Position numbers and translations under genes: made by a program. Below the pieces are notes generated by a model that worked only from the letters and a program-made list of their open reading frames with translations, was not told where the DNA came from and did not search any database. Below, one piece after another: positions 37,738 to 49,246 of a DNA stretch of 64,000 nucleotides (positions are counted from its first letter, which is position 1; every line of letters starts with the position of its first letter). The stretch is taken from contig CP141127.1 of NCBI GenBank assembly GCA_035236585.1, positions 69,607,495-69,671,494 on the forward strand. The letters run 5' to 3'. The DNA is from Warburgia ugandensis. Lineage: Eukaryota > Streptophyta > Magnoliopsida > Canellales > Canellaceae.

Positions 37738-37896
37738 TAAGAAAGAAGGTTGGGGGCTTAAAGATGATCATATACATTCCTAGTCTCAACCATAGACGAT
37801 GCTAACTAGGGACCAACAGATGTTAATTTTAGGACTTTGCTGGCACTTTATGAGAAATCAAAGTTTTTGGGTTCTGAGAGGAGTATGGTCTCAAGG
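36823..37896 (+). pseudogene. Nuclear 18S rRNA, decayed 5' two thirds
   Basis: The sequence follows plant 18S rRNA from its first base (TACTTGGTTGATCTTGCTAG) through GTAGTCATATGCTTGTCTCA, GGTAATTCCAGCTCCAAG, AGCATTTGCCAAGGATGTTT and GAGAAATCAAAGTTTTTGGG, to about position 1,130 of the gene. Most differences are C to T or G to A, as expected from deamination of methylated rDNA. About 60 bases are missing ahead of GAAATTCTTGGATTTATGAA (37672-37691). The 3' third, ITS, 5.8S and 26S are absent. Confidence 0.95.
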
Positions 37897-37990
37897 TCGA
37901 GGAGTGGAGCCTGCGTCCTCATTGGGCTGTGAGGTTGCACCAACCCTATAGGAGGTGGCAGGCACTTGAGCCCTTGGCAGTATTCCTACC
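37897..37990 (+). repeat. Spacer-like repeat after the 18S relic, left flank of the retrotransposon
   Basis: GGTTGCACCAACCCTATAGG and GGCAGGCACTTGAGCCCTTG match 46229-46280. The sequence stops at TATTCCTACC, where the LTR begins, and resumes at 45922. Confidence 0.85.
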
Positions 37991-38514
37991 TGTGACACCC
38001 TGGGTTTTTCACAACAATATAATAACAATTTATAAAAAACACAGTTGGGATCCTTGTTTTAAAAACTTTGATTCTTAAAATGACCAAAACAAAACTTAAA
38101 CAAAAGCATTTCTTTCAAAAATTGGGGGAGTCATACAACCACAATATTATGGATTTAATGGTGAAATGAAATACCATTTATACCGAAAATTCGACAGAGT
38201 TTCCTTTGTATTTTGGACCATTGCACATGACCTGTGCAATACAAAACCACTTGATAAACAATATATAAGATATATCATATGGGAGACTCAATCTCCACAC
38301 CCATCCATGCAATCAAATACTATTTTCAATAAAATATACTCCAATAATAGATACGAACATATAGTCACGACAAACACCCAAGGTTCCTCCATACAACCAT
38401 CATATCCAACATGAATTCATATTCTTACATTTAGGTCACCTTGAAATTTTAATTAAAGTACAATCCATACTCAAAACCCAAAGTGAGGTCTTGAACAAAC
38501 CTTATCATCTCTGA
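37991..38514 (-). repeat. 3' LTR remnant
   Basis: It matches 42777 to about 43299 base for base with scattered differences, from TGTGACACC to CATCTCTGA, after which similarity ends abruptly. About 2.6 kb of this LTR is missing. Confidence 0.9.
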
Positions 38515-38859
38515 GTCAATGTCATTAAACAATTTCATATCAAGTTATCTCCTCATATAACAGCTCATACATATAAACCAATGTATGTTTCAACCCATTC
38601 CAAATTCGATACTTGTATTGTGGTTAAAACACATAATAACCACACATATAATGCCATTTGCACCAATCATACTCTCATCCAAGAGTTAATCATTTGTTTA
38701 CATTTATAGCATAATTAGATAATCATGTCAACAAAATTGAAGTGCCACAACTCACATATAGGCAATTCCACGTCCAGTCCATTCCAGCATATACTACCTC
38801 ATCATTAGGTAGTGTATATCGATCAATCACACATATCATATTAACCCTTAAACAAGCAA
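38515..38859. other. Internal non-coding part of the retrotransposon
   Basis: AT-rich with no coding motif. It lies between the broken 3' LTR and the 46-bp array. Confidence 0.5.
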
Positions 38860-39385
38860 TACATGCCAATCAAAACTGGATCATATATAGTCATCAATAG
38901 GCAATCCATGCCAACCTAATCAAAGCTTACCAGCTCAGCAATAACCAATCATATACCTATCGAAATCAATGCATACCAGCTCAACAATAGGCTATCATGT
39001 GCCAATCAAAATTAGAGTGTATCAGCTCAGTAGCAGGCAACCACATGCCAATCAAATTCAGAGCATACCAACTCAGTAACAAGCAATCACATGCCAATCA
39101 AAATCAAAGCATATCAGCTCAGTAATAAGCAGTCACATGCCAATCAAAATCAAAGCATATCAGCTCAACAATAAGCGATCATGTGCCAATCAAAATCAGA
39201 GTGTATCAGCTCAGTAGCAAGCAATCACATGCCAATCAAATTCAGAGCATACTAACTCAATAATAGGCAATCACATGCTAATCAAAATCAAAGCATATTA
39301 GCTCAGTAATAAGCAGTCACATGCCAATCAAAATCAGAGCATACCAGCTCAGTAACAGGCAACCACATGCCAATCAAAAATCCAG
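38860..39385. repeat. 46-bp tandem array, about 11 units
   Basis: ATGCCAATCAAA-like blocks start every 46 bp (for example GCCAATC at 39001, 39047, 39093, 39139, 39185, 39231, then 39277, 39323 and 39369). Each unit also carries CAGCTCAGTAATAAGCA. There is no spacer/repeat alternation, so it is not a CRISPR. The period is not a multiple of three, so it is not coding. Confidence 0.95.
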
Positions 39386-39785
39386 TCTATAGCACAATCA
39401 TACTATGAGTACCTAGAAGCCTGCTAGTGCCTCACATACCCGCCCTCATCGGCTACTCACTAGTATAAGCCAAAATTTTGAGCTAATTGCACAAAAGAAA
39501 ATGCTCTCATACTAAACATACTTTATTGTCACACCTCTCACATGCATGATATAAAACATTATCTCTATTAGTAAAGGGATCGCAGTCAAGAAAATTCATC
39601 TTCTTTGACCATAATTACTACTCACATACATATGTGGCAAAAGATGAGTCCTTTAGAAACTCAAAATAACACATAAGAACTTCTTGTGCTCTGCAAGATC
39701 ATGATATATAGAGAACATCATTCACTACATAATCATAACTCATCTCAACAACCTTTAGAAATTCAGCCCATCATATCCGTACATA
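39386..39785. other. Internal retrotransposon sequence without recognised motif
   Basis: Between the 46-bp array and the RT remnant. No RNase H or integrase signature is visible. Confidence 0.4.
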
Positions 39786-40004
39786 CTAGCAGTGTACTGG
39801 TTTAATCAATTTATATGATCCAGAACTTGTAGCAATCATAACAAGTTCTAATAATTGTCTTAAAGACATTTCTGTCATAATCCTTAGTTGGTGATAACCA
39901 GACCTCAAATCAATATCCACCAATACTATGCACAATCCAAGGTTGATCATATAGATCATCAATATACAATAAATAATATCAATTCTCCACCGTGAAGCTA
40001 TCAA
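39786..40004 (-). pseudogene. Ty3/gypsy reverse transcriptase remnant
   Basis: The minus frame contains VDIDLRSGYHQLRI (about 39920-39879), the gypsy RT palm motif with the first catalytic Asp. Codons around it are scrambled, and the second motif (YxDD) is not found. It fixes the element's class and minus orientation. Confidence 0.8.
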
Positions 40005-42755
40005 ATAATCAATAATCCGTGCTTAGCAATAAGAATCTATCTTTCTCCTCACAAAGAGGGTTAATGCATCCCATGAAGACCCACTAGGTCTGATAATCTC
40101 TTGCCAAATAACTACCATAACTGGAACCCTTCCAGCTCAGCTAGGGCCATCCTGTATGGTACTTTAGAAAATGACACTATATCTGATGTCAAATCGATAT
40201 AAAAAAATCAATCTCTCATGGCGTAAAATCCTAAAACCTCCTTAGGAAGATCGTGAATCTTCACACACCCTCTGTGTGCTAAATCTGTAGCTATTCTCTA
40301 TCACCCACAATTAGAAAACCAGAACTCGGTACATCAGATGAGTACTATATTGCCTTCAAGGCAAGGTTAACACAAATCTCAATGATGCTCCTTCATACTC
40401 AGGAGTGAGATCAATAGTTGTCCAGTATATCAAAAGTACCTTTCTTCTCATTGCAATCAACTATCCTCCAACAACGGTATCCATTCCAAGGATTATATCA
40501 TAATCCCTCAAATTAAGCACGATAAAGTCAATATTTATCCTCTCACTCGTCATCATTTCCAACAGTACTCGTTAAAGGTACAAGTTTCAATAACTTGCCA
40601 ATCAATGTCATAACCTCCAACCCAAGGATCTTTAAATACAAGTAAAGACACATTCATCAGGGTGCCAACACTCAACTACAAGGGTGACTGGATCCTAAAT
40701 CAAGGAGGATCTTGGCATGTCCATTAACAATCAAGAAGTTTCCTTCCTTAACTTAGGTTGAGGTTAATACTTGCTTTAAGTAATGATAATGACAGTCAAT
40801 GCATGGTCTGCATGTAAATGTAAAGATATCGTAACAAATCATCATTACTAATGTGGGGCCATCTTTGCCCTGTCTCTAATGTCAGTCAGTCAGACTCATT
40901 GTCCATCGGGACAGTCTCTAAAGGAATATCATAACTCTTCACAATCAAACATTTAAAGGGTCGCCACTATGATGGCAGCTACTAATGCCATTACCACTGC
41001 TATGGTGGTTCACTAACTTTAGGATATAGTTGTCCAAGTGTCTGTCCTCACTACCAGTACACATTATGTCTCTCTTTCATATCCCAACACCGTCTGATCA
41101 AATGTCGCTGACTCAACGCCCTCTGCAGTCATGTCAATGAAAAGTCTCTTGCCCTTACTAAGCTGGCTCGAACTACCCATGTCCGAGTTTTTCCGATCAA
41201 TCTTGACCTAAAAGGATCCCTCTTTACATAGAGGTTATGTCTGCAACCTCACAACCGGTGTAGAATGCGACACAATCATCTGATTCCTCAATATAGTTGT
41301 CAACATATGTAAATCTATCCATGGTCTCCTTCTTCATGGTGAAGGCGTTAGGGCAAGTCTTCAACTGAGTATATAGGTTCAATACCGTTGCACCATATAA
41401 TTCTTCTCTTCAAGTGGCAAACTCCCTTAGTTTTCAAAAATACTAATTATCGTAGGCCTTCCCAAGGGCCTTCTAGATAAAAGTCTCAGCGATAGAGGAA
41501 CACATCTTCTCAAATAACCACCCTTAAAATCCTCATACTTATGTTTTCAGTGTCCTCACTTTCGCTATTTCACTTTCTTGAACTAATGAATTATTTCAAG
41601 TCACATCAATCAAAATCATTTACAAGATTTATTTTACACCCAAAGATATTTACCTTTATAACACTTCCTTAATCATTAGAAACCACACTATCATCCCTGT
41701 CAGTGTTGGATGTAAATCAATCATAATTAATCTCGTCTCGCCTCATTTACTTCATAGGTTTTTCTTCCTAGTTGATTTATTACAAAATCATTTCTATTCA
41801 AGAACTATTTTCACAACTTAATCATCATGTCCTCCATGTAATATGTACTTCAAATCATAATTAAAACCCCAAAAACAATTTGTAAGAATTCACTCCCCAC
41901 TAATGTCTGATATTGATATTTTTGTGAGTGTAAGAATTCATTAGTTTTTACCTCACTTTATTCTCACAGCAATATTCATTCTTCACATCAACTTCAATAG
42001 ATCTCTCTCCACTTAATTCACATCATTACTACTAACTATGATCAAAAGGGGTTGTTATCCCCTTCAAGTGCTGCTTCTCCAATCATAATTGAAAACCCTC
42101 AGAACGATTTATAGGCATTTACTTTTCATTAATGATTAGCTTCCAACACCTCTTTATACACAAAACTCACCAGTTTTTGTCTCAAAATCAGATATTTCAC
42201 CCATAGGCACTAGGATCTTATTTCATCGATTTCCAATGATTTTCCCAATATTACAATTTATTCATCAGTAAATCTGCTTCAAGTTTAAATTGATACTACA
42301 CTACTCTCAATTTTTTCAAGTTCTTGATAGTTGTAACCATTTCTGATCCTTCATCATTTTCATCATACTATTGTCATTACAAAAATTGTTAGTCTTTTTC
42401 CAACAGTTACACCCACAATCCAGGTAGAAACTTGGCTATCAAAAGCAATCCAATTGAATATATCTTCTATCATATATTAAAGTTCTCACGAAGAGAAACT
42501 ACCTTAAAATCTTTATTCTAATTCATGATTCTACAAATCACATACTTCTCTTAAAAGTGTACAGCCTTGTGCTCATACAAGGACTTAAGGTCGCAATTTC
42601 TCTAAGAAAGTCTGCCAATCTCCATGGCATTATCTATTTCATGATCATCAATATGGCTCACATGAGTTATCCCTGTAACTCATATTTAGGAAACCGCCTC
42701 ACCTCATGGACTGTATGTGACCTTTAGATTTGTTGGAATGGCTGTGATGAAGTAG
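40005..42755 (-). other. Decayed gag-protease region of the retrotransposon
   Basis: By position between the primer-binding site and the RT remnant this should be gag and protease, but stops break all frames. I could not fix a zinc knuckle or a protease D-S-G motif. Confidence 0.4.
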
Positions 42756-42773
42756 ACCTGGGTTCTAATACCA
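42756..42773 (-). promoter_or_regulatory. Primer-binding site (initiator tRNA-Met)
   Basis: The minus strand reads TGGTATTAGAACCCAGGT, close to the TGGTATCAGAGC start used by plant elements primed by initiator tRNA-Met. It is three bases inside the 5' LTR end, as expected. Confidence 0.85.
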
Positions 42774-43762
42774 AACTGTGACACCTTGGGTTTTTCACGA
42801 CAATATAATAACAATTTATAAAAAAAAAATTGGGATCTCTATTTTAAAAACTTTGATTTTTAAAATGACCAAAACAAAACTTAAATGGAAGCATTTCTTT
42901 CAAAAATCTAGGGAGTCATATAACCACAATACTGTGGATTTAACGGTGAAATGAAATACCATTTCTAACGAAAATCTGACAGACTTTCCTCTGTATTTTG
43001 GACCATTGCACATAACCAGTTCAATACAAAACCACCTAATAAACAATGTATAAGACATATCATATTGGAGACTCACTCTCCACACCCATCCACACAATTA
43101 AATACTATTTTCAACAAAATATACTCCAACAATGGATAAGAACATATAGTCACAACAAATACCCAAAGTTCCTCCATACAGCCATCACATCCAACATGAA
43201 TTCATATTCTTACATTTAGGTCACCTTGCAATTTTAATTAAAGTACAATCCATACTCAAAACCCAAACTGAGGTCTTGAACAAACCTTGTCATCTCTGAA
43301 CATCCTCAATGCTTCACTGGAAGGTTGCCATCACTTTTACCTGCTCTATCAGCGCGTCAACCTGTAGTCACTTTTTGTATCTAAGGCATTGCAAATAAAG
43401 CAATGCCTTAGCAAGCTATGCTTGTGTAGGTGATCAATACAAAAATGATAGGGAATCACATGGCACATGGTATGAAGATCATGGTAAATCTCGTAAGATA
43501 ATTATATATACACAAAACCTCATATTCATACGATGAAGGATATACAAAACCCATGACATAAATAAGGCAACATCAATTATGGTGTTAGGACATGCAAAAT
43601 TTGAGAAAATACGTAGATACATGTATGCCATATCTATGCAAATCTATATCCAGAGAATAACATGAATGCATGTCAAAAGCATCGAAACATCATTCATGCT
43701 TAAGCCCTATGAGTGTCTTAAGTACACTCACGGCAACGTGGGGTTTACTCTCAATACCATCT

Positions 43763-43940
43763 GCTTTCACCTTTTCACCCACAACGGGGTACTCAGGCAC
43801 TCATAGGAAGACGCATTCCAATTCCGCTTTCACCCTTTCACCCACATGGGCACTCAGGCACTTAGGCACTCACAGAAAGACGCGTTTCACACCCACTTTC
43901 ACCCTTTCACCCACAAGGGACACTCAGGCACTCACCAAGG
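43763..43940. repeat. 65-bp tandem repeat in the LTR, three units
   Basis: CTTTCACCCTTTCACCCAC followed by a GGCACTCA block recurs at about 43763, 43826 and 43895. Confidence 0.85.
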
Positions 43941-44683
43941 GGGGGATGCATCCCATCACAAGCTCAATAGTCTCAATTGTCAAGGCATAGAGACTCCCAC
44001 GTGTTAAAATCTCAATAGTCAAGTCAATGTAACTGAAATATACCAAAAATAGTGCATAAAACACGCACAAGGGAAGTAGCAAGCATATCGGCAATACATG
44101 CTGAAAATGATCTCATGCAATATGATAGGGCATAAAACCTATGCCTCAAAGTTTCAAATACTATGTCATGATTTAAGAAACCATGTAAATCAAGAATGTA
44201 ATCATCTACCTTGATAACGTAGTACTCCAATTAGATGTGTAAGTTATATCAAGTCATACACCCTGACGTACCTGTCACATCATAAGTCATCATGGATTGT
44301 TAATCTTCTCATTTTCATCATGACCCCTAAAATTTCTATTTCATTTAGTGAGTCACATCTATCTTTATGATCACGTATCGATTTGACGGTCAGATCACTC
44401 TCTGATCAGCACATCATAAAGTAGTTGCTCAGATCGATCGTCAAGATCATTTTTCTTGGCAATTCAATGAGATCTGCCCTTCTAATCTCCTAGATCATCT
44501 CATGTTTGATGTATACAACCAAGGTCTAAGACCTAATCATACATTGATCGGCTTGATTTAAGCCATCTAATAGTATTTAATAGTTTAACTCTTTAAAAGG
44601 AGCTCCAAATCAGATTTTTATTTTAAATCTAGGTCCGCCTCATTGAGATGATCACAACACCTCTTTTAGATCATGATTTGGAC

Positions 44684-44692
44684 TTATATAGC
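44684..44692 (-). promoter_or_regulatory. Possible LTR TATA box
   Basis: CTATATAAG on the minus strand, just downstream of the CpG-rich tract in element orientation. This would place the transcription start near 44,660. It is positional inference only. Confidence 0.35.
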
Positions 44693-45921
44693 TCATAGAA
44701 TCACATTTTTTGTGAATGGATAGTCAGAAAAAACTCAAAATTAGGAAAAAGGAACTGCCACACATGTGCCGGACGCGTGCACGCGCTTGTGGTCCGTGTG
44801 CGCACTCTGTGCACTACATGTGTGTCGCACACGTGGCGTGCGTGTGGCGTACTGCGTGGCAGTTTGCATGTCGCGCGCGTATAGCTAGCATGCGAGAGTG
44901 TGCACTACGGGTCATGTCTTGCACGCGTGGCGCACCGCGTGGTACGCTATGTGTGGGTGCGTGTCGCATAGGTGTCGTCGCGTGGCACATAGGTGTCATC
45001 GTGTGCAACTGTCGTTGCTAGCCGTTGTCGGGGACGACGAGAGGGCTGGCTGCCATCGTTGGAGACGACTATCGGAATTTGGTCGCCAACGACCCCAGGT
45101 GCCCCATTTCTTGTGATTTTTACACCCTTTTGTCCAGTTTTTCATGTATATTTCATTTTCAAACTCTATTTCAACAAATTCCTTCATTATCTGTCATTTT
45201 TACACGATTTTTACCACGTTCCTAAAAATCCTTGTCTTACTATTTTTTTGGATTTTCCACATCCCCAAGTCCGATCACCATGAAAATTCATGGGTTCGTT
45301 CATTGTATTGTCATGTACAAGATGGACGGTTTAGATCATCATCTGACACTATTTCATCAACTTATTTTGCAAAAACAGTAACTCCCATAGTCAATGGAAA
45401 AACGACATGGCATTAAAAGTAGAGGAACTCAGTGTAAGAAGTGGAAATCAAAGGGTGGCGACTTACCTTGGTTAGGCTAAGTAGAACAAGAGCTCCCAGT
45501 TTGCATGCACCTAGTAGGGGAAGTTCGCGTCGTTGCTGGCGATAGGCATTGTCACCGTCACCAATGACATGAGAACCGAGGGAGGGAGAGTTATTGCTGC
45601 GTGGGAAACGAGACAGGCTTTTAAAGCCTCATTTGTGGGTTCCCGCGCCCAAACTGTGGGCCCCACGAGCATTTACTATTTTTCCCTTCTGCTATTTAAT
45701 TAAACACAAAAATTAAAATAATTAGCCGTTTTTACTCCAATCTCCAATTTTAGCGTTTTAGTGGCGTTAGATTCCATTTTTCGAGTACATTCTAATTATT
45801 GAGGTTTTAATTCATGATTAAATCTATAAAATTCTCAATTTCTCAATTACCTCAAATTTTGCAAAATTCCAAAATTTCACAATTTATGCATTTTTAGAAT
45901 TTAAAAATAGCGGATATTACA

Positions 45922-46456
45922 CTACCAAAGCACATGTGGGACTTGGTGAAGCCGACAAGACTAGGTGCAATGCTAGCTGTGGCACAAGTCGAATTTGGCT
46001 AGCTAAAGCTTGTCTCATGCCTGGCAGGGCACTGCCAAGCTATCCATCACACTGCTCCCTTGTAGCAGGCATTGGTGCAACTTGGGTTTCCCAAAGCATG
46101 CACACACTGTACCTTAGATGGGCACTGCCCGTGTGTCTGTGAGGTTGCAGCTGGGGTCACTTTTTTTTACGTCGTCAAAAGGATGCACCCATAGCACCTT
46201 TGGTGGGCACTGCTTGCTCGGTTGTGAGGTTGCACCAACCCTATAAGCCGTGGTAGGCACTTGAGTCCTTGAAAGTGTTTCTACCAAGGCACTTTTGGGA
46301 CTTAGTGAAGCGGTAAGACTAGGCGTAATGCTAGCCACGGTACAAATGAAAATTGGCACGGTAAAGTTCCGCAAAGCCTTGCGGGGCACTGCAAGGCTCG
46401 CCCTCGCACTACTCCAGCAGACCCTTTTTTTAATGCTTCTGAAAGGTTTGATCTTA
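45922..46456. repeat. Right flank: rDNA-like spacer repeats
   Basis: It continues the repeat interrupted at 37990 (AAAGCACATGTGGGACTTGG). Two direct copies of the same unit lie at 45936-46100 and 46290-46440. The stretch 46229-46300 is the uninterrupted equivalent of the insertion site. Confidence 0.85.
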
Positions 46457-47641
46457 AATATCTTTTATGAATGGGATATTAAATAATTTTGTCTACGTTC
46501 CAAAGCAACATAACTATCTAGTGGATATATTTTGTTTAAAAACAGAAAATGAGAGCCTCTTTTGGCCAGCTTTGCCAATACTGCCCGGCTGATATATGTC
46601 GGGACACGCCATGGCGTGAAGAAAATAATAAGACATCACCTTAGATCTCGAATTGGGAAAGTCTGTTTCTACGTATTTGTTATTTAATTTCTTTGTGGGA
46701 TATAGACACACACACGACCATGCACAACGTCGAAATCTGTTGCCCAGGTGAGAGACTCTTGCGGTCCTGTGGTTAGAAGGCTTTGCTTTGGTTTTTATAC
46801 GTGTTTATTATAGTAGATTTTTAATAACTTTCAAGTTAAACGACTTCTTGTTGGCACACGAGGGCATGAAAGAAAACGTTTTCTTTTAGTTCTCAGTGTG
46901 GGTTGGCAAGGAAATCATTATAGGAAAACAATAGAGAAAACGATCAATAGGCAAGACCTTTAAAGAAAATATGGTAGCATTTGACAAACAACCAGGATTA
47001 ATATGTGGAAGGCCAGGCATCATCATGCTTGGCTGTATTTGGATGTGATTTTCAGTTTTTGTTTTTATAGCCTTAAGACTAATATAATAAAAGCTACAGG
47101 TTTTTAAACTTAACATGTTTCATTAGACCCTCCACCTTTTCTTTTTCCCTACAAAATAGTGCCTTTATAATTTTTGTTTGGCCCAACATGGACCAGAGAG
47201 AGAGAGAGAGATTGTATCCATTGTTGATCAGATGGTGCAGGGGACACGGGAGGATTGCAATTTCTTTCATCGGAGGATATTTACAAGACAAGATTGATGG
47301 AGAAGATCACTGAATCGCCACAGATCCAAGAACCTGACTTTTGTTGGTTTCGCCCTTTCGGTGTGAGAGAGATGGCACAGTTAGGGATGTGAGAAATAGA
47401 ACCCATGATTATGTTTAACCTATGCGCATAAAAGAACAGGTCACTAGGGATAGCTTTTTTCTATTGTAGTTTTTACCATGATTTGGTTTTTATGAGATGA
47501 CATGTAACTTGTAAATAACTCAAACTTGGGGCAGTCCAAGTCAGAAAATCAGTGATCCGCACTTGCCGTGGGGCAAAAGAGTGTGACCTCAGGTGAGTCT
47601 TAAGTGGGTGCAGCGAGGAAAATCTGCCAATCTGCACTATT

Positions 47642-47672
<31 letters not shown>

Positions 47673-49246
47673 TATGTACAAAAAATGTCATATCTTATTA
47701 TTATTCTTTTGTTAAGAATGAAAATTATTTTTATAAAATCATAAATAAATATATCAAAGGGTTAAAAAGAACTGCATTTTTGTAAAATTACATAATAGTT
47801 GGTGGAGGAAAGGGATGGGTCAAGATGGATTTGCTCGTAATCTGCCCCTTTGTACAGTGGGTTACAAATCTCAGTGGTCTACGGTAGGGTTGGGCAGAAG
47901 CGCGAGCAGAAAATTAAATCATGGGGCAGGTGCCATCCCTATTGGTACTTCTCCGTACTTACTGTTGCAGGTATTCTAAAAACATGTACTTATAGTTACT
48001 GGGCTGTTTTATCTTTATTTCTATAATTTTATCAATATTGTGCTGTTTTATCTTATTTTTCTATTTTAAAGATTTCTTCTTTATTTTTGGTTTTTTAAAT
48101 ATGTTTTAACTAAAAAAATTCAAATATATATGCCGCTTCTGTATAGCAGTTGGTAAGGTAGCGCGGTAATGGTTTTGCTACCTATTTTTTCCAATCTATC
48201 AATTTTATACTTTTAAGAAGCGAAAAATGTGAATCAATCGGTGGCTGCTAAGTCGAATCAAACTTGTCTTATTAGCACTTTGGGGTTTATTGGGGGGTTT
48301 ATTGTGGTTGATTGAAGGAAACCCAGTGTTTAGTTCTTTCATAGGAGAAAGTCTATTACTTCATACGGCTAGAAGTAATGGAAACACTGACGTTCTTTGT
48401 TCTTGCAACGGACTGCCACGTTACAGGTGGACGTGAACAACCAACACAGAATATATAGTCATCAAAACTAAGGTTGCCAATTGCATTTATTTTTTTGAAA
48501 CCCAAATTGGTCCAATCCAAATGGGTTGGTATTAGTTTTCAAATATTATTAGTGAATTGGATATGGATTCTGTTTAAGAAGTTCCATTTAAATTGGATGG
48601 GATATAGATTGAAGCATATAATCTAATTATCTGACATAATTGGCAACTTTTATACGACTAAAATGCCCTTGTATTTTATTTATTTAAGACATCTCATCAA
48701 ATATTAATGTTATCGAGGTACACCTCATAACAATATCATTAGAATACTGGTTAGTCATGGTATCACGTGTAGTTCATCGGTGCTTAAAAACTTAATAAAG
48801 AAATCATGTTTTGCATGGTTTACATTACAAGAACTGGATTGAGTTGATAATCAAAATTACTATGGTAATTCAAAAATCTCAAATCTTGTGCTTGAATACT
48901 CTTAAGTAATTGGACCTTGTAACATTTGATGGTTGAGTCCATATTTACAAAGTTTGGATTCAAGAATAAGTCAACAAGGCAAAAAAAAAAAATCATAAAA
49001 TTAAGAAATTATTTGAAAAAATAGACGCAAATTTAGTCTTTCAATTTGCATTTTTTACTAGATGTAAAGAGAATGTTTGAGAATTTGATAAAATATTCTT
49101 CAAATTGAGTTTAATTTAATTAATTAATGTTACTTTGGTAAATTTGCATAGAAATATGTATGAACTAAATTATTTTGGAAAAAATTGAGGGTAAAAAAGG
49201 CGAGATTTTTTTAGAAAAATTTCAATTATTTGGCTTTTTTAAACTA
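46457..49246. other. AT-rich spacer, no gene recognised
   Basis: A (TA)n run is at 47651-47672, and a GA run near 47196-47209. Short open frames carry no motif. Confidence 0.5.
47651..47672. repeat. (TA)n microsatellite
   Basis: An uninterrupted TA run of about 20 bases. Confidence 0.9.

Larger units (their letters stand above)
37991..45921 (-). mobile_element. Ty3/gypsy-type LTR retrotransposon, deleted copy with 5-bp TSD
   Basis: The element reads from 45921 down to 37991. The 5' LTR is 42777-45921, the primer-binding site 42756-42773, and a decayed internal region follows. Only the last about 524 bp of the 3' LTR (37991-38514) remain. Ends are TG/CA (TGTAATATCC... to ...GGTGTCACA on the minus strand). 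CTACC flanks both ends (37986-37990 and 45922-45926). The reverse transcriptase is recognisable only at 39786-40004, and RNase H and integrase were not found. The internal region is about 4.3 kb, shorter than an autonomous element, so the copy is dead. It lies inside the rDNA-like repeat. Confidence 0.9.
42777..45921 (-). repeat. 5' LTR, 3.1 kb
   Basis: It begins TGTAATATCC (minus, at 45921) and ends GGTGTCACA (at 42777). It contains a 65-bp x3 tandem repeat (43763-43940), a CpG-rich tract (44760-45060) and a possible TATA box on the minus strand (CTATATAAG near 44684-44692). A homologous full-length LTR stands alone at 58465-62345. Confidence 0.9.

Noticed and set aside
38860-39385. CRISPR-like regular repeat
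   Set aside because: Direct 46-bp tandem units with no unique spacers, inside a plant retrotransposon.
44716-45021. 101-codon frame rich in Cys, Arg and His
   Set aside because: Lies in the CpG-dense tract of an LTR. The composition comes from repeated CGTG/CACG words.
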